Shown piece after piece: positions 18,646 to 27,877 of a stretch of 64,000 nt of DNA. The translations under genes were made by a program, and so were the position numbers. A model generated the notes under the pieces. That model worked only from the letters and a program-made list of their open reading frames with translations, was not told the DNA's origin and did not search any database. Source of the DNA: Ensifer sp. WSM1721 (lineage in GTDB: Bacteria; Pseudomonadota; Alphaproteobacteria; Rhizobiales; Rhizobiaceae). The stretch is from the NCBI RefSeq assembly GCF_000513895.2, contig NZ_CP165782.1:1364001-1428000 (forward strand), written 5' to 3'. Each line of letters starts with the position of its first letter. Position 1 is the stretch's first letter.

Positions 18646-20490
18646 TCAGGCGCGCACGCGAACGAAAGAGCCGGGGGCATCCTCGAGCGAGTTGAGGGGA
18701 CCGCCGGCTTTACGGGCCGGCACGCGGCGCTTGTCGAGCCGTTCGACCCAGCTATGCCAATGGGGCCACCACGATCCCGGCGTTTCCTTGGCCTTTTCAA
18801 CCCAGGCGTCCAGGTCGCCTTTGGCCGGCCCTCCCGTCCAAAACTGATATTTGCTCTTGGCCGGTGGATTGACGACGCCGGCTATGTGGCCGGAACCGGA
18901 GAGCACGAAGGTAACCTTGCCGCCGAAGCCGCTGCTGCCGAGGAAGACCGACTTCGCCGGTGCGATGTGATCCTCCTTCGTCGCCAGATTGTAGATCGGG
19001 ATTTTCACGTCCTTGAGCGAGATCTTTTTGCCGGCCAGCACCATTTCACCCTTCGACAGCTTGTTCTCGAGATAGCAGTTGCGAAGGTAGAAGGAATGGT
19101 TGGCCGCCGGCATCCGGGTCGAGTCGGAGTTCCAGTACAAAAGATCGAAGGGCAGGGGATCCTGACCCTTGAGATAGTTGTTGACGAAATAGGGCCAGAT
19201 CAGTTCGGAAGCCCTCAGCATGTTGAAGGCGGTCGCCATCTTCGAGCCTTCGAGATAGCCCGTGGAGCTCATATTCGCCTCGACGTGGCGGATCTGATCT
19301 TCATCGACGAAGACCTTGAGGTCGCCGGCATAAGTAAAGTCCACCTGCGTCGTAAAGAGCGTCGCGGAGCGGATGCGGTCGTCGCCTTCGGCGGCGTGAA
19401 GCGCGAGCGTTGCCGCAAGCAGTGTACCGCCGACGCAGTAGCCGATGGCGTTCACTTCACGTTCGCCGGTTGCCCGCTCGACGGTGTCGAGCGCGAAGCC
19501 GACGCCTTCGCGCGCATAGGCTTCCCAGTCCTTGGTGGCGTGCCGCTCGTCCGGGTTTACCCACGAGATGACGAACACGGTATGGCCCTGGTCGACCGCC
19601 CACTTGATGAAGGACTTCTCCGGGTTGAGGTCGAGGACGTAGAACTTGTTGATCCACGGCGGGCAGATGAGCAGCGGCCGCTTCAGCACGGTCTCGGTGC
19701 TCGCTTCGTATTGAATGACCTGGCAGACGTCGCTTTGCGCTATCACCTTGCCCGGGGTAATCGCAATGTTCTCGCCGATCGCGAATTTGCTCGTATCGGT
19801 CTGCCTCAGCCGGAGTTCGCCGCGGCCGGCTGCAATGTCTTCGGCCAGCATCTGCATGCCCTTGACGAGATTGGCGCCGTTTGATGCTACCGTTTCCCTA
19901 TAGAGCTGCGGGTTGGTGGTGATGAAATTGGTCGGCGAGAGCGCGCTCGCTATCTGGCGCACATAGAATACCGCCTTGTGGCGGGTGTGCTCGTCAAGCC
20001 CTTCGGCGCCCGCGACCATGCGCTCCGCCCAATCGGACGTCACGAAGTAGGCCTGGCGGATGAAATCGAAGAAAGGATTCTTCACCCAGTCTTCGTCCGC
20101 GAAGCGCTTGTCGTTACGCTTGAGAATCTCCGGTTCCTCGACAATGTCGCCGGCCATACGGTGGACCGTTCGCGACCAGATGTCGAAGAAGCTGCCCATG
20201 AGGTTGGTCTGCGCCTCGAGCGTCCGCCTCGGATCGGACAGCCAGTATTCGGAGACCTTTGAAAGCGTCTTCACCATGTCGGAGACGGGCTGGGCGAACG
20301 TGTGGGCTTTCTCGCCCGTCTCGCGCGGCGCTAGCCATGCGGACGCCGCCTTTCCCATTTGTTCGACCGCGCGAGCCATGTTGATGGCCAGGCTTTCGGG
20401 ATCCTTGACGATGTAAGGCTCGACCGATTTCGGGTCGAAGCCGGCAAAACCGCCTTTGCCGGTGGTGTCCTCGGCCTTTTCCGCTGTCAC
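18646..20490 (-). CDS. phaC: Class I poly-3-hydroxyalkanoate synthase
   Basis: Polymerizes (R)-3-hydroxybutyryl-CoA into PHB granules. The modified lipase box is present as GYCVGG with the catalytic nucleophile about Cys352. The C-terminal HIAGVVNPP supplies the catalytic His and the KEDHIAP segment fits the catalytic Asp region. The GTG at 20490 (VTAEKAED) is chosen: a perfect GGAGG lies 8 bases upstream, and the upstream open frame is Cys/Arg-rich and not PhaC-like. 614 aa matches class I synthases of rhizobia. No phaR or phasin gene is adjacent. First gene of the phaC-sfsA-map-radC run; divergent from a small lipoprotein. Confidence 0.95.
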   Translation of the reverse strand: MTAEKAEDTTGKGGFAGFDPKSVEPYIVKDPESLAINMARAVEQMGKAASAWLAPRETGEKAHTFAQPVSDMVKTLSKVSEYWLSDPRRTLEAQTNLMGSFFDIWSRTVHRMAGDIVEEPEILKRNDKRFADEDWVKNPFFDFIRQAYFVTSDWAERMVAGAEGLDEHTRHKAVFYVRQIASALSPTNFITTNPQLYRETVASNGANLVKGMQMLAEDIAAGRGELRLRQTDTSKFAIGENIAITPGKVIAQSDVCQVIQYEASTETVLKRPLLICPPWINKFYVLDLNPEKSFIKWAVDQGHTVFVISWVNPDERHATKDWEAYAREGVGFALDTVERATGEREVNAIGYCVGGTLLAATLALHAAEGDDRIRSATLFTTQVDFTYAGDLKVFVDEDQIRHVEANMSSTGYLEGSKMATAFNMLRASELIWPYFVNNYLKGQDPLPFDLLYWNSDSTRMPAANHSFYLRNCYLENKLSKGEMVLAGKKISLKDVKIPIYNLATKEDHIAPAKSVFLGSSGFGGKVTFVLSGSGHIAGVVNPPAKSKYQFWTGGPAKGDLDAWVEKAKETPGSWWPHWHSWVERLDKRRVPARKAGGPLNSLEDAPGSFVRVRA

Positions 20491-20599
20491 CCGGTGTCCT
20501 CCACAGCATCTTGTTTGTTTTGCGTTTTTACATTCTGCCCGAAAATGATTACAAGGGCTAGCGCATCGTCGCGCCGCAGAGACAGGGGTCATCGCCAGC

Positions 20600-20905
20600 A
20601 TGCTTGCCGTTGGAAAACAGCGTTCGCTTACCCGTATTTCCGGATTGATTCTCGCGATCGCGCTTGCCGGATGCAACTCGACGGCCGAGCTCGCCACCTA
20701 TCCTTCCGTATATGGGCAGAGGCCTGCTGCCATGCAGCAGATGACCGACGAGGAGGCGGTAAACATGCAGGAGCGGCTGACGGCGCTTGCCGGCCAACGC
20801 CGTTCCGGCGCCATCTCCGAAGCGGAATATCAGCGGCGACTGAAGGAACTGCAGTTGCTGGCCGAGCGGCACGGGCCCGATGCGCTGAAAGAGATCGAGA
20901 ATTAG
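20600..20905 (+). CDS. Small lipoprotein (hypothetical)
   Basis: Unrecognised 101 aa lipoprotein. A basic N-terminus, a hydrophobic stretch and a clear lipobox (ALAGC, Cys about 24) are followed by a mostly helical, charged domain ending in Q-R-R-L-K-E-L-Q-L-L-A-E-R. This ending resembles the short C-terminal helical-domain pattern (SHOCT-like E-A-E-Y-Q-R-R-L-K-E-L). Divergent from phaC with a 109-base gap; the aminotransferase gene follows after about 125 bases. Confidence 0.72.
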   Translation: MLAVGKQRSLTRISGLILAIALAGCNSTAELATYPSVYGQRPAAMQQMTDEEAVNMQERLTALAGQRRSGAISEAEYQRRLKELQLLAERHGPDALKEIEN

Positions 20906-21030
20906 CGCTTGCCTTTCGCGTGATTTGGCCGCAAAGCGTTCAATGGCCGCTATGACGGCCGTTCACCCCAGCGCATGCTCCGCGAATGCCGAACTGGCCC
21001 GCAAATGCGTGCGCCAAACGAGGTCTGGAG

Positions 21031-22248
21031 ATGGAAGAGTTTCATAAAGTTCGGCGTTTGCCGCCCTATGTTTTCGAACAGGTCAACCGTTTGAAAGCAA
21101 GCGCGCGAGCCGCCGGCGCCGACATCATCGACCTCGGCATGGGCAATCCGGATCTTCCCACTCCGCAGTCGATCGTCGACAAGCTCTGCGAGGTCGTACA
21201 GGACCCGCGCACGCATCGCTATTCCTCGTCGAAGGGCATTCCGGGGCTGCGCCGCGCCCAGGCGGCCTATTACGCCCGCCGCTTCGGCGTCAAGCTCAAT
21301 TCGGAAACACAGGTCGTCGCCACGCTCGGTTCGAAGGAAGGCTTCGCCAACATGGCGCAGGCGATCACCGCGCCGGGCGATGTCGTCCTCTGCCCGAACC
21401 CCACCTATCCGATCCACGCCTTCGGCTTCCTGATGGCCGGCGGCGTCATACGCTCCATCTCGGTCGAGCCGGACGAGAGCTTCTTTCCGCCGCTTGAGCG
21501 GGCGGTTCGGCATTCGATCCCGAAGCCGCTGGCGCTGATCCTCAACTATCCGTCCAATCCGACAGCGCAGGTCGCGACGCTCGATTTCTACAAGGACGTC
21601 GTCGCCTTCGCGAAGAAGCACGATATCATCGTGCTGTCGGATCTCGCTTATTCGGAGATCTATTTCAACGACGTCCCGCCGCCCTCCGTTCTGGAGGTGC
21701 CGGGCGCGATCGACGTGACCGTCGAGTTCACGTCGATGTCGAAGACCTTCTCGATGCCTGGCTGGCGCATGGGCTTTGCCGTCGGCAACGAACGGCTGAT
21801 CGCGGCCTTGACGCGTGTGAAATCCTATCTCGATTACGGCGCCTTCACGCCGATCCAGGTTGCCGCGACCCAGGCGCTCAACGGAGACGGCAGCGACATC
21901 GCCGAAGTGCGAAACATCTACAGACGCCGCCGCGACGTAATGGTCGAGAGCTTCGGCAAGGCCGGCTTCGAGGTGCCTCCGCCCCCGGCGACGATGTTCG
22001 CCTGGGCGAAGATCCCCGAGAAGTTCCGTCATTTGGGTTCGCTCGAATTCTCGAAGCTGCTCGTCGAAAAGGCGGATGTCGCGGTGGCGCCCGGTATCGG
22101 CTTCGGCGAGCAGGGCGACGACTATGTGCGTCTGGCCCTCGTCGAGAACGAACACCGGATCCGTCAGGCGGCGCGCAACATCAAGCGCTTTCTCTCCACG
22201 GCGGAGGAGACGATGCACAACGTTGTCTCGCTCAACGCACACCGGTAG
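21031..22248 (+). CDS. Class I/II PLP aminotransferase (AlaC/LL-DAP aminotransferase-like)
   Basis: PLP-dependent aminotransferase of fold type I, closest in motif pattern to the AlaC (YfdZ)/LL-diaminopimelate aminotransferase group. Visible are the substrate segment GMGNPDLPTP, the NYPSNPTAQV motif with the PLP-contacting Asn, DLAYSEIYF, and the Schiff-base lysine in SMSKTFSMPGWRMGF (about Lys238). The ATG at 21031 (MEEFHKVRR) is used; frame continues upstream 15 codons without family similarity. It precedes hom by 71 bases, so a joint role in aspartate-family or alanine metabolism is likely. The amino-donor specificity cannot be read from sequence. Confidence 0.9.
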   Translation: MEEFHKVRRLPPYVFEQVNRLKASARAAGADIIDLGMGNPDLPTPQSIVDKLCEVVQDPRTHRYSSSKGIPGLRRAQAAYYARRFGVKLNSETQVVATLGSKEGFANMAQAITAPGDVVLCPNPTYPIHAFGFLMAGGVIRSISVEPDESFFPPLERAVRHSIPKPLALILNYPSNPTAQVATLDFYKDVVAFAKKHDIIVLSDLAYSEIYFNDVPPPSVLEVPGAIDVTVEFTSMSKTFSMPGWRMGFAVGNERLIAALTRVKSYLDYGAFTPIQVAATQALNGDGSDIAEVRNIYRRRRDVMVESFGKAGFEVPPPPATMFAWAKIPEKFRHLGSLEFSKLLVEKADVAVAPGIGFGEQGDDYVRLALVENEHRIRQAARNIKRFLSTAEETMHNVVSLNAHR

Positions 22249-22319
22249 GGAACAGGTATTTCCGCACCAATAGCCCGGCCGCTCGAGGCGGGGCGCCTTC
22301 TACATGTTAGGAACTTGCT

Positions 22320-23642
22320 ATGGCAGATGCCCTCAAAATCGGCATTGCGGGCTTGGGGACGGTCGGTGCCTCGCTCGTGCGGATTCTCCAGGATCGTCAT
22401 GAGATGCTGGCAACCACATGCGGAAGGGCGATCGAGATCACGGCCGTGAACGCGCGGGACCGGTCGAAGGACCGCGGCGTGGACCTTGCGAAGATCGCCT
22501 GGTTCGACGATGCGGTCTCGCTGGCATCGGAAGCTGACATCGATGTCTTCATCGAGCTGATGGGCGGTGCCGGGGATCCGGCCTATTCGTCGGTGAAGGC
22601 CGCGCTGCAGCGGGGCGTCCATGTGGTGACGGCGAACAAGGCGCTGCTGGCGGCGCACGGTGTCGAGCTTGCGGGAATTGCCGAGGAGCACGGCGCGCTG
22701 CTGAATTACGAAGCCGCGGTCGCCGGCGGCATTCCGGTCATCAAGGCGCTTCGCGAGTCGATGACCGGCAATACCATCTCGCGCGTCTACGGGATCATGA
22801 ACGGCACCTGCAACTACATCCTGACAAAGATGGAGAAGGAGGGGCTCTCCTTCGAGGCCTGTCTCAAGGAAGCACAGCGTCTCGGCTATGCCGAGGCCGA
22901 CCCGACCTTCGATATCGAAGGCAACGACACCGCGCACAAGCTCTCGATATTGACGAGCCTTGCCTTCGGTACCGCGATTGCTGCCGATGACATCTATCTC
23001 GAAGGCATCACCAACATCTCGATCGAGGACATCCAGGCGGCCGCCGACCTCGGTTATCGCATTAAGCTACTCGGCGTTGCCCAGCGTACCGAAAGCGGTA
23101 TCGAGCAGCGTGTGCATCCAACCATGGTGCCCTACGACACCGTCATCGCCCAGGTGGACGGTGTGACGAATGCGGTCGCGATCGAATCCGATATTCTCGG
23201 AGAGCTCCTGATGGTCGGTCCGGGCGCCGGCGGCGATGCTACTGCATCGGCGGTGCTCGGTGATATCGCCGACATCGCGAAGAGCCGTCCGGGCGCCCAG
23301 CACGTGCCGGCATTTGGACGCCCCGCAAAGGCGCTGCTACCCTACAAGCGCGCCCGGATGCAGAGCCACGAGGGCGGATATTTCATCCGGCTGAAAGTCG
23401 TCGATAGGACCGGTGTATTCGCAAATGTCGCGAAGCACATGGCGGAGAACGACATCTCGCTCGAATCGATCATGCAGCATTCCAAGCATTACGCCGATCC
23501 TGCAGAACCGAAGACGATCATCCTAGTCACGCATGCGACGTTCGAGGCTTCCGTGCGCAAGGCGATCGTCGCGATCAAGGGCGAGGGCTATCTCGTCGGC
23601 GAGCCGCAGGTGATTCGCATCGAGCGGCCGAAGGACTGGTAA
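22320..23642 (+). CDS. hom: Homoserine dehydrogenase
   Basis: Reduces aspartate semialdehyde to homoserine, the branch point to threonine and methionine. The N-terminal Rossmann motif GIAGLGTVGASL and the family core NGTCNYILTKM...YAEADPTFDIEGNDTAHKL with the catalytic Lys/Asp residues are clear. A C-terminal ACT domain (FIRLKVVDRTGVFANVAKHMAENDISLESIMQ) suggests feedback control by threonine. 440 aa is standard. It follows the aminotransferase gene on the same strand; recJ begins 131 bases later. Confidence 0.96.
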   Translation: MADALKIGIAGLGTVGASLVRILQDRHEMLATTCGRAIEITAVNARDRSKDRGVDLAKIAWFDDAVSLASEADIDVFIELMGGAGDPAYSSVKAALQRGVHVVTANKALLAAHGVELAGIAEEHGALLNYEAAVAGGIPVIKALRESMTGNTISRVYGIMNGTCNYILTKMEKEGLSFEACLKEAQRLGYAEADPTFDIEGNDTAHKLSILTSLAFGTAIAADDIYLEGITNISIEDIQAAADLGYRIKLLGVAQRTESGIEQRVHPTMVPYDTVIAQVDGVTNAVAIESDILGELLMVGPGAGGDATASAVLGDIADIAKSRPGAQHVPAFGRPAKALLPYKRARMQSHEGGYFIRLKVVDRTGVFANVAKHMAENDISLESIMQHSKHYADPAEPKTIILVTHATFEASVRKAIVAIKGEGYLVGEPQVIRIERPKDW

Positions 23643-23773
23643 GCGGCTCTTTTGCATTAAAACTGTTGAGAAACCTTCCCGGTGCGCATCTTGTGAGCCG
23701 GAGCGTTCGGCCTGCCGGTTTTGCCGAACCGAAATCTTCGTTAAGAACGGGGGAATTTCGGCGGGCAGGCAGC

Positions 23774-25576
23774 ATGGACCAATTGGCGGATCCGATCCAG
23801 CGGGCATTTCTAGGCGTCGAACGCTCGGTCGGCGGCCAGCGCTGGGTCTCGCGGCTGGATCAGGCAGGCCAGAACCGCGCGCTCGCGATCAGTCAGGTCC
23901 ATGGTTATTCGGAACTCGTCGCCCGCGTGCTCGCCGGCCGTGGCGTGGGGCTGGACGACGCGGCCTCTTTTCTCGACCCGACACTTCGCTCGCTCATGCC
24001 CGATCCCGACACGCTGACGGATTGCCGAAAGGCGGCGGAGCGGCTGGGCGATGCGATCCGTCGCGGTGAAAAAGTCGTGATATTCGGAGATTACGACGTC
24101 GATGGCGCGGCTTCCTCAGCGCTGATGGCGCGTTTCCTGCGCCATTTTGGCCTCGAGGCCGAGATTTACATTCCCGACCGTATTTTCGAGGGCTATGGTC
24201 CGAATCCGCAGGCGATAGAACAACTGATCGACAACGGCGCCGATCTGATCGTCACCGTCGACTGCGGCTCGACCAGCCATGAATCGCTCGCGGTTGCGGC
24301 AGAGCGTGGAGCCGATGTCGTCGTCATCGATCACCACCAGGTCGGCTCGACCCTGCCGCCGTGCCGCGCGCTGGTCAATCCCAATCGCGAGGACGATCTG
24401 TCGGGGCAGGGACACCTCTGCGCGGCCGGGGTCGTCTATCTGGTACTGGTCAACACATTGCGGGTGCTGCGCCAGCAGGGAGACATGCGGGCCACGTCCT
24501 TCGATCTGCTCGCGCAGCTCGACCTCGTTGCACTTGCAACCGTCTGCGATGTGGTGCCGCTTAAGGGCTTGAATCGTGCCTATGTCGTCAAGGGGCTGAT
24601 CGCGGCGCGACACATGGGTAATCCGGGTCTCGCCGCTCTCTTGCGCAAGGCCGCCATCGGCGGGCCGGTGACGCCTTATCATTTTGGATTCCTGATCGGC
24701 CCGCGCATCAATGCTGGCGGGCGCATCGGCGACGCTGCGCTCGGCAGCAGGCTGTTGACGCTCGACGATCCTGCCGCCGCGGAATTCATCGCCAGCCAGC
24801 TCGACGAGCTCAACCGCGAACGCCAGGCGATGGAGGCGGCGATGCTTGCCGAGGCGGAAGCGGAAGTGCTGGCGGAATACGGCACGGGCGAGAACGCATC
24901 GGTGATCGTGACCGCGCGCGAGAATTGGCACCCCGGCATCGTCGGCCTCATTGCGGCCCGTATCAAGGAGAAATTCCGCCGGCCGGCTTTCGCGATCGCC
25001 TTCGACCCGAACGGCCGCGGCACGGGATCCGGTCGGTCGATCAACGGCTTCGACATGGGCCGGCTCGTTCGCGCAGCCGTCGAGAACGGTCTTCTCATAA
25101 AGGGCGGCGGACACGCAATGGCCGCCGGACTGACGGTCGAGCGCGCCAAGCTCGGCAGGCTCCGGCAATTCTTCGAAGAGCGCGCGGAAGGCGCTGTGCG
25201 CGATCTCGTTGCTGTTCAAAGCCTCAAGATGGATGGCGCGCTCTCCGCCGCCGGCGCGACGCTCGAGCTTGTCGATCTGCTCGAACAGGCGGGACCCTAT
25301 GGCTCGGGCCATCCGCAGCCGGTCTTCGCCTTTCCGCAACACCGGCTGCGGGACAGCCGGCTCGTTGGCGCCAATCATGTGAAGGTGACACTCGAGGGTC
25401 AGGACGGCAGCCGCATCGACGGCATCGCCTTCCGAGCGATCGAAACGCCGCTCGGCGATTTCCTGCTCGGCAGCCGCGGCGCGACGGTCCACATTGCGGG
25501 TTGCCTGTCGCCGGACCTATGGCAGGGAACGCGCCGCGTCCAATTGCGCGTTACGGACGCAGCGAGAGTGAACTGA
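23774..25576 (+). CDS. recJ: Single-stranded-DNA-specific exonuclease RecJ
   Basis: 5'-3' exonuclease acting in recombination and mismatch repair. DHH-superfamily motifs are intact: GDYDVDGAASSAL, TVDCGSTSHE, VVVIDHHQVG (the DHH motif), and in the DHHA1 part GPRINAGGRI and GGGHAMAAGLT. The ATG at 23774 (MDQLADP) gives 600 aa; an in-frame upstream extension of 36 codons is not RecJ-like. The region TVDCGSTSHES has Ser/Thr where many RecJ have GI. Ends shortly before the tRNA-Glu cluster, which is on the opposite strand. Confidence 0.95.
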   Translation: MDQLADPIQRAFLGVERSVGGQRWVSRLDQAGQNRALAISQVHGYSELVARVLAGRGVGLDDAASFLDPTLRSLMPDPDTLTDCRKAAERLGDAIRRGEKVVIFGDYDVDGAASSALMARFLRHFGLEAEIYIPDRIFEGYGPNPQAIEQLIDNGADLIVTVDCGSTSHESLAVAAERGADVVVIDHHQVGSTLPPCRALVNPNREDDLSGQGHLCAAGVVYLVLVNTLRVLRQQGDMRATSFDLLAQLDLVALATVCDVVPLKGLNRAYVVKGLIAARHMGNPGLAALLRKAAIGGPVTPYHFGFLIGPRINAGGRIGDAALGSRLLTLDDPAAAEFIASQLDELNRERQAMEAAMLAEAEAEVLAEYGTGENASVIVTARENWHPGIVGLIAARIKEKFRRPAFAIAFDPNGRGTGSGRSINGFDMGRLVRAAVENGLLIKGGGHAMAAGLTVERAKLGRLRQFFEERAEGAVRDLVAVQSLKMDGALSAAGATLELVDLLEQAGPYGSGHPQPVFAFPQHRLRDSRLVGANHVKVTLEGQDGSRIDGIAFRAIETPLGDFLLGSRGATVHIAGCLSPDLWQGTRRVQLRVTDAARVN

Positions 25577-25653
25577 GTCGGGCGCGAGCAAAGTTGCGAC
25601 GCGTAATCAGCAGCTTGCTAAGCGTATTTGAACAATTTGATGAAGCAGGAAGA

Positions 25654-25730
25654 TGGCACGCCCAACGGGACTCGAACCCGTGTTTCCGCCGTGAAAGGGC
25701 GGCGTCCTAGACCGCTAGACGATGGGCGCC
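25654..25730 (-). tRNA. tRNA-Glu (UUC), copy 1
   Basis: 77 bases with encoded CCA. Acceptor GGCGCCC pairs with GGGCGT(G), anticodon loop CTTTCAC gives TTC, T-loop GTTCGAGTC. It is identical over its length to the copies at 26003 and 26253. Its upstream promoter block (TTATAG, 16 bases, CCGCAA read on the plus strand; 25745-25772) is also shared with them. Confidence 0.96.
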
Positions 25731-25744
25731 CAAGACGAGGTGGC

Positions 25745-25772
25745 TTATAGAGAGCGCTTTGGATTCCCGCAA
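25745..25772 (-). promoter_or_regulatory. Promoter of tRNA-Glu copy 1
   Basis: On the minus strand TTGCGG (25767-25772) and CTATAA (25745-25750) with a 16-base spacer, ending 14 bases before the tRNA. The same block precedes the other two UUC copies, which supports it as a true promoter. Confidence 0.65.
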
Positions 25773-25871
25773 GTGAGCAACAGCCGCAAAGTCGATTTTT
25801 TCTTCGGAAAACGTCTGAAACGAAGCCACGTGCCCTGCGGCACAGTTTTAGCTCATGCGTTGCGAAGAGGA

Positions 25872-25947
25872 TGGTACGCCCAACGGGACTCGAACCCGTG
25901 TTACCGCCGTGAGAGGGCGGCGTCCTGACCGCTAGACGATGGGCGCC
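25872..25947 (-). tRNA. tRNA-Glu (CUC)
   Basis: 76 bases with encoded CCA. Anticodon loop CTCTCAC gives CTC. It differs from the UUC copies at the anticodon, at the base pair next to the T-arm, at the discriminator-adjacent base, and by one base less in the D-loop. No promoter block like that of the other copies precedes it; it lies 55 bases downstream of copy 3 and is probably cotranscribed with it. Confidence 0.95.
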
Positions 25948-26002
25948 TACTGACGAATGACCAGCACCATACTATGAAAAAGAATGGATGCGAAAGAGGG
26001 AA

Positions 26003-26079
26003 TGGCACGCCCAACGGGACTCGAACCCGTGTTTCCGCCGTGAAAGGGCGGCGTCCTAGACCGCTAGACGATGGGCGCC
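26003..26079 (-). tRNA. tRNA-Glu (UUC), copy 2
   Basis: Same sequence as the copy at 25654-25730, with encoded CCA. Probably the first gene of a two-tRNA transcript with the CUC gene. Confidence 0.96.
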
Positions 26080-26093
26080 CAAGACAAGGCGGC

Positions 26094-26121
26094 TTATAGA
26101 GAGAGCTTGGGGTCCACGCAA
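26094..26121 (-). promoter_or_regulatory. Promoter of tRNA-Glu copy 2
   Basis: TTGCGT (26116-26121) and CTATAA (26094-26099) on the minus strand with a 16-base spacer; same position relative to the tRNA as in the other UUC copies. Confidence 0.62.
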
Positions 26122-26252
26122 GTGACCGGAAGCAATTATTCTGATTTTTCTACGGATCTAAGAAGACTGCCTCTGGTGCGCCCGCCCCAAGCAAGCATAG
26201 CGGCCACAGCACCAGGCGCAGCAAAGTATCCATAAGTATAGGAGAGGAAAAA

Positions 26253-26329
26253 TGGCACGCCCAACGGGACTCGAACCCGTGTTTCCGCCGTGAAAGGGCG
26301 GCGTCCTAGACCGCTAGACGATGGGCGCC
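26253..26329 (-). tRNA. tRNA-Glu (UUC), copy 3
   Basis: Same sequence as the copies at 25654 and 26003, with encoded CCA. Confidence 0.96.
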
Positions 26330-26343
26330 CAAGACAGGGCGGC

Positions 26344-26371
26344 TTATAGATAGGGCTTTGGGTTCCCGCAA
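26344..26371 (-). promoter_or_regulatory. Promoter of tRNA-Glu copy 3
   Basis: TTGCGG (26366-26371) and CTATAA (26344-26349) on the minus strand with a 16-base spacer. Confidence 0.65.
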
Positions 26372-26473
26372 GGGGCAAATTGATTTTTTCTCAGAAAAAC
26401 AACAACAGCTCGACCATGTCGTGCGCCGTTGGCCGACGCTGCCTAGCTGCCGCGCCGTAAACGACCGCCGCGA

Positions 26474-27877
26474 TCAGCCCTTGCGGCGGCGGCAGCGCCA
26501 GTTCCAGTCCCGTTGCGGGCCGATGTCGATATGCACCGATTCGGTGTGGCAATAGGTGCCGACGCCGCCGCGGCCCGGAATGCTGCGCAGGAAATCGGCG
26601 AGCTCCCATTTGCTTACGCCCTGCACCTGGATATCGGCCGCTTCGCAGCGCGTATGGAGAGACTGGCGCTTGCGGCTGACCTTGATGGCGCGCAGCCCCG
26701 ACGTGACCATGACCTTGCGGCCGTAGTGACTTTCCACCGTCTTCAACAAGTCGAGCAGCGCCGGCTTGAAGCAGCCCGTCTCCACCTTCTCCGTCTGCAG
26801 GATCAGGCCGTTCGGAGCAAGGCGGGCGAGCCCGGAGAGATTCGCCACCTCGACCGGTGCATCATCCTCGTCGGCCGCGTGATCCTCGTGCTCCATGTTG
26901 AAGAGTGGGTTCATCTTGACCCCGGGCAGTGACGTGTAGGCGAGGGAGGCGACCTGCGGCTCGCGCGCATTGCTGATGGTGATCGTCTTCTTGTCGGCTA
27001 CCTGCACCTCGCGTTCCGTGCCGCCGCGCGGCTTTTCGTTGCGCTTGGCGGCGAAGAGGCTTGCAAGCGTCCAGCCCTTCTTGATCTCCGGCGCTTGCTT
27101 CTCCGGCTCGCCCGATTCGGCCGCTTGCGCAGTGCCCGCCGGGGGCGGTGCCACTTGCGCGACGGAGGCGACCTCCACGGTCTGCAAGGGTGATGAGGCG
27201 GCGCCGGACAACGCCGCCTGAGCGCTTAGAGGTAGCGGAACCGCTGAGGGGACCTCGCTATAGGCCGTGGTCTCCGGGACGGTTGAGGTGGGCTCAGCGG
27301 TCTGCACCGCGGCTGGAGCTTCGTTGGCGGCACCTTGCTGCGGCTGAAGGACCGGCTGCTCGTCTGCGGCCTGTCCGCCGTTGAAAAGGCTGTTGCTTGT
27401 GGCATTCACCGTCGGCTGGGCATTTCCGCCCGGCGTCGCCCCTGAAGTCTGGCTCGGATCGGCAGCGTTTGCCGCGGCGCGCGCGGGCGGCGATTGGCCG
27501 TAGATGCTTGAAGACGTGGCGTTGAGGGCGGTGCTCTGCATCGTCAGCCCCTGCTGCAGGGCTGTGGCGTCCTGCCCGGATCCCGCCGTTGGCCCCGCTG
27601 TCTGTTCGCTCGCCGAATCGGTCGCCGCGACTTGCTCGCCCGGCGCCTCACCTTCGGTTTCAGACGCCGCCGTTTGCGCTTCTGCGGTTGTCTGCTGCGA
27701 TTGGGAAGAATTCAGAGCTTCGCCGTCGGCGACGGCCGACACGCAACCGGCCAATGCCAAGAGTGATACAGACAATGCTGCCGCACGTCCGACGGACAGG
27801 AACCCGTAGCCCGATTCCAGAAGTTGCAACGCCTTATCCCCGCTCTCCGTGCATGCCCCAGAGCTCTGCCAGGGCAT
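26474..27877 (-). CDS. Lipoprotein with M15-type peptidase domain (YcbK/DUF882-like)
   Basis: Envelope protein with a C-terminal domain of the M15 D-Ala-D-Ala carboxypeptidase type. The N-terminus has a hydrophobic stretch ending in a lipobox-like ALAGC (about residue 44), then about 280 residues of low complexity (Ala, Gln, Thr, Ser, Pro) that probably span the periplasm. The peptidase-like domain occupies the last 120 residues: VTSGLRA, then HTRCEAAD (zinc His and Asp) and SVHIDIG (zinc His). 467 aa is long because of the linker. An internal start at VGRAAALSV would shorten the cytoplasmic lead and fit a signal peptide better. Upstream is a spacer of over 300 bases; downstream is the tRNA-Glu cluster. 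Confidence 0.82.
   Translation of the reverse strand: MPWQSSGACTESGDKALQLLESGYGFLSVGRAAALSVSLLALAGCVSAVADGEALNSSQSQQTTAEAQTAASETEGEAPGEQVAATDSASEQTAGPTAGSGQDATALQQGLTMQSTALNATSSSIYGQSPPARAAANAADPSQTSGATPGGNAQPTVNATSNSLFNGGQAADEQPVLQPQQGAANEAPAAVQTAEPTSTVPETTAYSEVPSAVPLPLSAQAALSGAASSPLQTVEVASVAQVAPPPAGTAQAAESGEPEKQAPEIKKGWTLASLFAAKRNEKPRGGTEREVQVADKKTITISNAREPQVASLAYTSLPGVKMNPLFNMEHEDHAADEDDAPVEVANLSGLARLAPNGLILQTEKVETGCFKPALLDLLKTVESHYGRKVMVTSGLRAIKVSRKRQSLHTRCEAADIQVQGVSKWELADFLRSIPGRGGVGTYCHTESVHIDIGPQRDWNWRCRRRKG

Noticed and set aside
24116..25492. Minus-strand frame of 458 codons inside recJ
   Set aside because: Shadow of recJ, whose DHH and DHHA1 motifs are unambiguous.
25574..25930. 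Plus-strand frames ending in A-Q-R-D-S-N-P-C-F-R-R-E-R-A-A-S
   Set aside because: These are antisense readings of the tRNA-Glu genes.
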